Assembly (NCBI GenBank): GCA_026390195.1
Contig: JAPLGK010000182.1
Span: forward strand, 1 to 20,114
Reading direction: 5' to 3'
Origin: Caldisericota bacterium
GTDB taxonomy: Bacteria; Caldisericota; Caldisericia; Cryosericales; Cryosericaceae
DNA length: 20,114 nucleotides
Position numbers and translations under genes: made by a program. A model generated the notes under the pieces. The model worked only from the letters and a program-made list of their open reading frames with translations, did no database searches and was not told where the DNA came from. Shown here one piece after another: positions 14,912 through 20,114 of the stretch; position 1 is the stretch's first letter, and every line of letters begins with the position of its first letter.

Positions 14912-16375
14912 TCACGGAAGGGCTGGTGCGATGCCGATCCAGACAGTTCTGCTGCGCGTGATATCGACGCGCCCTGGCGCTTTCTCGATACGGAGGAACA
15001 ACCCTCGGGGGCGTCCCCCCGAGCCCTTTGGTCCAAGGCGAGGGGTGCTTCCCCCTGTCAACGCATCGTCGAATGTCAGACTGACCGTTGTCCCGTCATG
15101 GGCGACTTTGGCAGTCACCTGTTTCGCAGTCGGACGTCCCAGATCCGACACCTCTGCGCTCGCCGCACCTCCTCGATAGACCACATGCAATTTCGGCGCC
15201 AGGCCGAACTCACCGTTCGCAGGCAGTGGAAACAGGAACAGTTCCAGATCCTCGAGCCTGTTGAGCACACGACCCATTTCCAGCGTGAGAACAAGTCCGT
15301 CGCTCCCGTCTGCAACCATGACCTGCCTCACGGCCGGTCGGTCTTCCTCGTTTACATGGGCCACAGGGAAGAAAAACCGGGCCGTCCGGACTGCATCCGT
15401 GCGATCATTCAGGTCGGCCGGAGCCAGAAACACCTCGGTCCGCCGGGAAAATGCGACCAGAGTCGCGAGCGGAAGAAGCTCCGAGGCGTGCGTTTTGATC
15501 GCGCGTGTCTTGATACCGACCTCCTGGGGAGTGAGACGGACGACCTCCTGAGCCAGACTCAGGACCCGTGCGGCAGGAGGAGCATAGGCATCGACAAACG
15601 GCGCGTATCAAAGGGGCCTTGGCCATCCGTTGACGTGAAGGACATACTCCAGACGCCTCGGAGAGAGGTGCAGGTCGGCAAGGCCAGCAGTGACGAACAG
15701 CCCGGTCGCCTGGTGGTCAGGATGGTCGTCGATCAGGTTCGGATAAGCGACAGTGGTCGGCTGGAACGACGTCATGACCTGCTCCGGATCGGTCAGGAGG
15801 TTCATCGCTGTCTGTGGCTGGCGGGCGACTGTGGATTCCGCGTAGGGAACCGACGTCACATTCGTGAGGCCGCTCCGATATGGCTTCGATGTCCATGCCT
15901 TCATGAAGATATCCGACAGTCCTGCGTCGGGATAACCGAGGAAGATGAGATCCTCTGGACTCAGACCGAGCACGTTTGCGGCAGCCATCGCCTCCTGCAT
16001 CCTTCTGTGACCGATGTCCCGAAATTGTGCGGGTGTGACTGCCGCCTTCCTCCAGAACAACGGCGGACCCACGATATTGTGATCCCCCGCCGTCATCCAC
16101 AGCACACGGACCTGTGCTCCTGCCTCAAGAGCGTGCTGGATAAGACCGGAGCACGCGATGGATTCGTCGTCTGGATGCGGAGATACAACGAGCACCCGAT
16201 CCGCATTTGTCACCGCCACCTCTGTCTGAACAGCTGGCGCAACCGCCGACGGAAAACGTGCCATGATGAACGCCGAGGCGAACATGGCGGTGGTGAGGAT
16301 ACATGCAGCCACCGCCATCGCAACATGCCGATTGCCAGGGCTCTCGTACGGTATCGTGTCAGTCTGTTTCCTCAT
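14912..16375 (-). pseudogene. Membrane-anchored PIG-L (LmbE-like) deacetylase interrupted by in-frame TGA
   Basis: The frame encodes an N-terminal anchor helix (about 18-38) and a PIG-L domain with the zinc motif SPHPDDE (65-71) and DDHPDH (216-221). After residue 255 (HVNGWPRPL) there is a TGA at 15608-15610, and the same frame then continues for 231 codons to a second TGA. The continuation starts YAPFVDAYAPPA and includes LTPQEVGIKTRAIKTHASEL and VAFSRRTEVF, which is how PIG-L proteins continue past the WP motif, so both halves were one protein. A beta-rich tail follows. PIG-L enzymes remove acetyl groups from N-acetylglucosamine-type substrates. A CGA-to-TGA nonsense change or sequencing error is likeliest; recoding is less likely. 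The ATG at 16375 is chosen because a strong promoter ends 8 bases before it. Confidence 0.8.
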
Positions 16376-16383
16376 TGCAGCCC

Positions 16384-16411
16384 ATTCTAGTGCGGCGAAC
16401 GACGTCGTCAA
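16384..16411 (-). promoter_or_regulatory. PIG-L gene promoter, apparently leaderless
   Basis: TTGACG (16411-16406) and TAGAAT (16389-16384) each match the consensus at 5/6 with a 16-bp spacer on the minus strand. The -10 box ends 8 bases before the ATG at 16375, leaving no room for a ribosome-binding site in the mRNA. Confidence 0.65.
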
Positions 16412-16431
16412 GCCGTCCCCCGAAGCTGACT

Positions 16432-16459
16432 TTGACGTTCCGTTCGTTTGCCGTACAAT
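16432..16459 (+). promoter_or_regulatory. Promoter of the M42 aminopeptidase operon
   Basis: TTGACG (16432-16437) and TACAAT (16454-16459), 16 bp apart, each match the consensus at 5/6. The leader would be about 20 bases and includes the AAAGGAG ribosome-binding site. The -35 box lies 20 bp from the -35 box of the divergent PIG-L promoter. Confidence 0.7.
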
Positions 16460-16486
16460 AGATTGGCAACAGGAAAGGAGACGAAC

Positions 16487-17536
16487 ATGCACAAGCTTGT
16501 GGAGCAGTTGACAAGCGCCTATGCGGTTTCAGGAGACGAACGCCGCCTCCATGACATCCTGCGCAGCGCACTCGACGGCATCGCCGACGAGATTCACGAC
16601 ACACCCCTCGGCAATCTCATCGCCGTCCGCAAGGGTCGCTCGAGTGAGCATGCTATCCTCTTCGCCGCACACCTCGATGAGGTCGGCGCCTGGGTGACAA
16701 GGATCAACGACAAGGGTTTTCTCGGCATCCATAGTCGATCGATCGACGAGCGCGTCTGGCCCGGGCTGCAGGTCGTCGTCCATGGCACGGAACCTCTACC
16801 CGGCATTATCGGACTCAAGCCAGTCCACCTCATGTCGCACGACGAAATGGACAAGCCGGTTGCCCCCGATGAACTTTGGATCGATGTCGGACTTCCACGT
16901 GAGCAAGTTCTCAAGATGATCCCCATCGGTTCTACCGTCACGTTCACAGCCGGCATCAGCAACCTCATGAACGAGCGCTTCGCGGGAAAGACCCAGGACG
17001 ACCGCCTCTGCGGCGTGGCTCTGGTGGAGGCCCTCGAACTACTTAAGGATATGACGCTGCCGTATGACGTTGTCATGGCCTTCACCGTCCAGGAGGAAAT
17101 CACCGGGAACGGCGCCTGGACCAGCGGCTACTTCGCCCATCCCGACGTCGGTATCGCCGTCGACGTCACGCATGCCGACACCGACGGTGTTCCTGAACAC
17201 AAGACCATCCCGCTCGGCGGCGGTCCGGGCGTTGCTGTCGGTCCTGTCGTCAATGACCACGTCCTCGAACTCATCCGCAGAAGAGCCAAGGCGGTCGAGA
17301 TCCCTACCAGCGAAGAACCCTGCATGTCACATTCCGGCACTGACGCGGACGAGCTGCAGCTCGTCGGCTCCGGCATCGCCGCCGGTGTCCTGAGCATCCC
17401 ACTGCGCTACATGCACTCCCCCGTCGAGACCGCCGACCAAGTTGACCTCGACAGGACGGCGAGACTCATTGCCGAGATCGCGAAGGGCTTCGACCCAGCG
17501 TTCATAGGAGAGTTGTATGGAACAGACACGCATTGA
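16487..17536 (+). CDS. M42-family metallo-aminopeptidase, first of three
   Basis: This 349-residue cytoplasmic aminopeptidase belongs to the M42 (glutamyl aminopeptidase/TET/FrvX) family, which trims short peptides inside large hollow oligomers. Ligands of the two-metal site are recognisable: His62 and Asp64 in AAHLDEVG, bridging Asp171 or 172 in QDDRLCG, catalytic Glu203 and Glu204 in VQEEITGNGA, Asp226 in AVDVTHAD, and His310 in RYMHSPVE. An inserted PDZ-like domain lies between about 70 and 165. The ATG at 16487 has AAAGGAG 6 bases upstream; a frame beginning at 16448 would start inside the promoter. It is the first gene of the operon and overlaps the next M42 gene by 20 bases. Confidence 0.93.
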   Translation: MHKLVEQLTSAYAVSGDERRLHDILRSALDGIADEIHDTPLGNLIAVRKGRSSEHAILFAAHLDEVGAWVTRINDKGFLGIHSRSIDERVWPGLQVVVHGTEPLPGIIGLKPVHLMSHDEMDKPVAPDELWIDVGLPREQVLKMIPIGSTVTFTAGISNLMNERFAGKTQDDRLCGVALVEALELLKDMTLPYDVVMAFTVQEEITGNGAWTSGYFAHPDVGIAVDVTHADTDGVPEHKTIPLGGGPGVAVGPVVNDHVLELIRRRAKAVEIPTSEEPCMSHSGTDADELQLVGSGIAAGVLSIPLRYMHSPVETADQVDLDRTARLIAEIAKGFDPAFIGELYGTDTH

Positions 17537-18557
17537 GTTGCTGAAGAAGCTCACCGAAGCACGCGGCATTTCGGGGCACGAAGACGAGGTTGCGGCCATT
17601 CTCAGAACAGAGCTTGAGGGTCACGTCGACCAGTTTGAGCGCGACTCCATCAAGAACCTGTTTGCGCTCAAGGGCATGGACAAGCCGGGGCCCAACATCA
17701 TGCTGAACGCACACATGGACGAGGTCGGACTGTACGTGACCCACATCACCAAGGAAGGGTATCTGCACATCGGCAAGGCCGGCGGCATCGACGATCGGCT
17801 GCTGCTGGGCAAGAAGGTGCTGGTCGGCAAGGACCGCCTTCCCGGCGTGACAGCCATCAAGGCCGTGCATCTGTCCCCCCGCGAAGAAATCGAGACCACC
17901 ATTGTCAAAGCCGACGACATCGTCGTCGATGTCGGCGCCAAGTCGGACAAGGAGTTGGCGGGCAAGGTGGCCATCGGCGATCAGATCACGTTCGACACGG
18001 CGTTTGGAACATTCGGCGACGGGTATCTGGTTGGCAAGGCGTTTGACGACCGCGTCGGTTGCGCCATCGTGGCTGAGCTGCTCAAGATGGATTGGCCCTT
18101 CTCCGTCATCGGAATGTTCTCGGCACAGGAAGAAGTGGGGACGAAAGGGGCCAGAGTCGGAGCATGGCGATACCCGCCCGACATCAGCATCACCATCGAG
18201 GGCACCATCGCCGCCGACATTGGTGAGGTCAAGGACTACCAGGAGGTCACCAGCCTGGGTGCCGGCACCGTCCTCACCATCAAGGACGGCAGCATGATCA
18301 CGGACCACCGGCTTCGCAACCAGTTGATCGAGGTCGCGAAAGCGAACGGGCTTCCTTGGCAGTTCAAGCGCATGCCGGCGGGTGGCACGGACGCTCGCAG
18401 CATCCAGCTCACCAAGGCGGGGGTGCGGGCACTGGCAGTCGCCGTCCCTGCGCGCTACATCCACTCTCCCGTATCGCTCATCAACGTCTGCGACTACGAG
18501 AACACAGTATCGCTTCTTTCAAATTTCCTGGCACACCTTGCCGCAACGGAGGCATAG
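17517..18557 (+). CDS. M42-family metallo-aminopeptidase, second of three
   Basis: This 346-residue M42 peptidase is clearly divergent from its neighbours but has a full active site: His66 and Asp68 in NAHMDEVG, Asp177/178 in FDDRVG, Glu205 and Glu206 in AQEEVGTKGA, Glu228 in ITIEGTIA, and His316 in RYIHSPVS. The residue after the beta strand is Glu228, where the first and third copies have Asp; both residues occur in the family at this metal position. AGGAG lies 8 bases before the ATG at 17517. Its start overlaps the end of the first M42 gene by 20 bases and its TAG touches the next start codon, so translation of all three is tightly linked. The substrate preference cannot be read from the sequence. 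Confidence 0.93.
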   Translation: MEQTRIELLKKLTEARGISGHEDEVAAILRTELEGHVDQFERDSIKNLFALKGMDKPGPNIMLNAHMDEVGLYVTHITKEGYLHIGKAGGIDDRLLLGKKVLVGKDRLPGVTAIKAVHLSPREEIETTIVKADDIVVDVGAKSDKELAGKVAIGDQITFDTAFGTFGDGYLVGKAFDDRVGCAIVAELLKMDWPFSVIGMFSAQEEVGTKGARVGAWRYPPDISITIEGTIAADIGEVKDYQEVTSLGAGTVLTIKDGSMITDHRLRNQLIEVAKANGLPWQFKRMPAGGTDARSIQLTKAGVRALAVAVPARYIHSPVSLINVCDYENTVSLLSNFLAHLAATEA

Positions 18558-19550
18558 ATGAACGAACTTATCCGCACACTGACACAGACCTGGGGGCCCA
18601 CCAGCTACGAAGAGGGCATTCGCGGCGTCATCACGTGCGAACTCAATTCCCTGCATGTAGACTACAGGGTGGATGCGCTCGGGAACCTGATCTACTGCAT
18701 CCCCGCTCCAGGAAAGCCGAAGTTGCTGCTGTCCGCCCACATGGACCAGATCGGCATCATCATCACTCACGTCGACAAGGACGGCTTCCTTCGCTTCGGT
18801 GCGGTCGGCGGGCTCGACCCGTACAGGGTCCTGGGACAACGCTTCGTGTTCGCGAACGGGACGGTCGGCGTTGCAGCCGTGGAGAGCAAGGAACGCAAGA
18901 CGCTCGAGCATCTGACACTGGACAGGCTGTTCCTTGACATCGGCGCAGCATCCAAGGATGACGCCCTCCTGCATGTCGCTGTCGGCGATTTCGCAGTGTA
19001 TGAAGGCGACTGTGTACAGGTGGGCAACCGCGTGACCTCTGCGGCACTCGACGACCGTATCGGCTGCTATGTCCTCATCGAGGCCCTCAAGGCCGCCGCG
19101 TGGAAGGACCTGAACTACGAGACGTATGCCATGTTCAGCGTGCAGGAAGAGATCGGCATCAAGGGCGCCAAGGTCGGCGCATGGGGCGTCCAACCGGACC
19201 TCGCCATTGCCCTGGACGTCACTCTCTGGGGTGATACGCCGGACAGCTACGTTCTCGACATTGGTCTGGGCAAGGGACCCGCTATCAAAGTCAAGGACGC
19301 CGGCATGGTCGCGACGCCTGCCGTCCGTGACCTCCTCATCGAGACGGCAAAGAACCAAGGCATCCCGTTCCAGCTCGAGGTCCTTCAGGGTGGCACGACC
19401 GACGCAGCTGCTATCCAGACTAATGCCAGTGGCGTCCCTACTGGCGTCATCAGCATTCCCGACCGCTATGTCCACAGCTCAAGCGAAATGGTCGACCTTG
19501 GCGACGTCGATGGTTGCATCAAGCTCCTGGTCGCTGTCCTCCTGAAGTAG
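18558..19550 (+). CDS. M42-family metallo-aminopeptidase, third of three
   Basis: This 330-residue M42 peptidase, the shortest of the three, keeps the metal and catalytic residues: His61 and Asp63 in SAHMDQIG, Asp165/166 in LDDRIG, Glu197 and Glu198 in VQEEIGIKGA, Asp220 in IALDVTLWGDT, and His306 in RYVHSSSE. The first motif has Gln64 where the other two copies have Glu; this position is not a metal ligand. The ATG follows the previous gene's TAG with no gap, and GGAGG lies 6 bases before it, inside the preceding gene's last codons. Three paralogues in one operon suggest either different specificities or mixed oligomers. Confidence 0.93.
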   Translation: MNELIRTLTQTWGPTSYEEGIRGVITCELNSLHVDYRVDALGNLIYCIPAPGKPKLLLSAHMDQIGIIITHVDKDGFLRFGAVGGLDPYRVLGQRFVFANGTVGVAAVESKERKTLEHLTLDRLFLDIGAASKDDALLHVAVGDFAVYEGDCVQVGNRVTSAALDDRIGCYVLIEALKAAAWKDLNYETYAMFSVQEEIGIKGAKVGAWGVQPDLAIALDVTLWGDTPDSYVLDIGLGKGPAIKVKDAGMVATPAVRDLLIETAKNQGIPFQLEVLQGGTTDAAAIQTNASGVPTGVISIPDRYVHSSSEMVDLGDVDGCIKLLVAVLLK

Positions 19551-19943
19551 CAGCGGAGTGCCTCCGTCGCACATTCTCGAACATCCATCGTCATCGCAGC
19601 GGCAATCCTCGTGATTGCCACTGGCGTTCTGGCAGCCCTGCTGTTCGTCCCCTCTTGTTCGACGTGGCGACAACCACTTGTCCGGTGCTCATTGCAGCTG
19701 GACCGTCCCGCACCCTTGCCGTCACGGACTCCTCTGACCCTAACGTTCGTGACACGTGGCATCCGTGGCTCATACGCCTACTAGGTATCTGCTGACAACA
19801 ATGTCCTCGGCCAGGGGACGACGTCCGCCGACCAGTTCACCGTTCCTGTCACATTCGGGGCTTCTGGCGTGTCGATGATCACGGTTACGCTGACCGTGGA
19901 GGGCAAGCCTCTGACCTTCCTGTTCTCGCTGGCAATATCCTGA
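19551..19943 (+). pseudogene. Decayed membrane-anchored beta-domain protein frame
   Basis: Directly after the third M42 stop codon, and in the same frame, lies a stretch that looks like eroded coding sequence. It encodes a hydrophobic anchor (TSIVIAAAILVIATGVLAA, about 19581-19637). After a less protein-like middle part and a TAG at 19782-19784 comes a beta-rich, exported-type segment with VSADNNVLGQGTTSADQF and VPVTFGASG, ending at TGA 19941-19943. There is no ATG before the anchor, and the only in-frame GTG lies inside it. The middle reads more naturally in another frame. It therefore appears to be a broken gene for a membrane-anchored small beta-domain protein. A small CGGAG/CTCCG hairpin (19554-19566) follows the M42 stop. 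Family not firmly identified. Confidence 0.45.
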
Positions 19944-19979
19944 CGGTCCCGACTGACCTGTCAGGTTCAGAGACGCCCG

Positions 19980-20114
19980 CTACTTCTCTTCGCGTGCGTA
20001 GGGTATCCCCAGTTCCTTTGGCGTCCCAACGTGACGCACACGGACGATGAGGGTTGCCAAGATGATGACCACGAAGGTCGTCACGTACGGCAGCATGGAC
20101 ATCAGAGCGCTGTT
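19980..20114 (-). CDS. Nucleoside/simple-sugar ABC transporter permease, C-terminal end
   Basis: The last 44 residues of a protein that continues beyond the window end in TAG. A hydrophobic helix (LPYVTTFVVIILATLIV) is followed by a basic stretch and the ending GTPKELGIPYAREEK. The final A/K-x-LGxPYxRE pattern and the MLPY start of the last helix are typical of the BPD_transp_2 permease that pairs with a second permease in BmpA-type nucleoside importers (NupQ/YufQ-like). The assignment rests on this short tail only, so the exact substrate (nucleoside or another sugar) is uncertain. It converges on the decayed frame at 19551-19943. Confidence 0.7.
   Translation of the reverse strand, partial: NSALMSMLPYVTTFVVIILATLIVRVRHVGTPKELGIPYAREEK

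Noticed and set aside
15560..15610. Selenocysteine insertion at the PIG-L TGA
   Set aside because: No convincing SECIS-like stem-loop with a GGU-type apical loop was seen just downstream, and selenocysteine is not known at this PIG-L position.
14912..15610. Genome-wide reassignment of TGA to an amino acid
   Set aside because: TGA ends several conserved genes here at the expected length, including the ATGA overlaps of the xdh operon and the 3' end of the PIG-L frame itself.
17502..19475. Two minus-strand frames of about 320 codons opposite the second and third M42 genes
   Set aside because: They are antisense shadows of genes with intact active sites; composition is Asp/Val/His-rich without recognisable domains.
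1..20114. CRISPR arrays, tRNA/rRNA genes, insertion sequences, phage or defence genes
   Set aside because: I read the window for regularly spaced repeats, tRNA cloverleaf signatures and transposase or defence motifs and found none. A covariance-model scan for RNA genes would be the decisive test.

Overview
This is a roughly 20 kb stretch of a high-GC bacterial chromosome. It encodes one bacterial HU protein, an OmpR-type two-component pair, sigma70-like promoters and many clear Shine-Dalgarno sites. The lineage cannot be fixed from the sequence. Several M42 peptidases, a stalk-domain (copper amine oxidase N-like) surface protein, SIMPL and an adenosine-specific kinase together would suit a thermophile-related anaerobic lineage such as Caldisericota/Cryosericota or a Firmicutes relative. 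That placement is inference only. No rRNA, tRNA, CRISPR array or transposase was seen.

Layout: (1) 1-243, 3' end of an adenosine-specific kinase (+). (2) 347-781, a small two-TM protein (-), divergent from a truncated metallo-beta-lactamase-fold remnant (845-1150, +). (3) 1220-3634 (-), a PhoB-like regulator and its histidine kinase, then an OsmC-family protein. (4) 3890-7843 (-), a 1065-residue secreted repeat protein followed by a SIMPL-domain protein. (5) 8180-14048 (-), a RidA-family gene and then a compact molybdenum hydroxylase operon in transcription order: 2Fe-2S subunit, MocA-like nucleotidyltransferase, XdhC maturation factor, FAD subunit, MoaD/ThiS-like protein, molybdopterin subunit. 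(6) 14049-14563, a structured regulatory intergenic region, then HU (14564-14842, +). (7) 14912-16375 (-), a membrane-anchored PIG-L deacetylase interrupted by one in-frame TGA. (8) 16487-19550 (+), three consecutive M42 aminopeptidases. (9) 19551-19943, a decayed membrane-anchored beta-domain reading frame, and 19980-20114 (-), the C-terminus of a nucleoside/simple-sugar ABC permease.

How the genes may work together: the xdh operon carries all three catalytic subunits plus cofactor-handling genes, so it should make a complete xanthine-dehydrogenase-family enzyme. The RidA gene upstream, the adenosine-specific kinase at one edge and the nucleoside-type permease at the other suggest purine/nucleoside salvage or catabolism, though the enzyme's substrate is not proven. 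The M42 trio points to intracellular peptide breakdown. The surface protein, SIMPL protein, PIG-L protein and two-component pair belong to the envelope.

The most unusual points are: the in-frame TGA inside an otherwise intact PIG-L family protein; three genes whose good -10 boxes lie only 6-8 bases before the start codon (probable leaderless mRNAs) beside genes with strong Shine-Dalgarno sites; three divergent M42 paralogues in one operon; a MoaD-like gene and a MocA-like gene embedded in the xdh operon; and several perfect palindromes between the RidA gene and HU.
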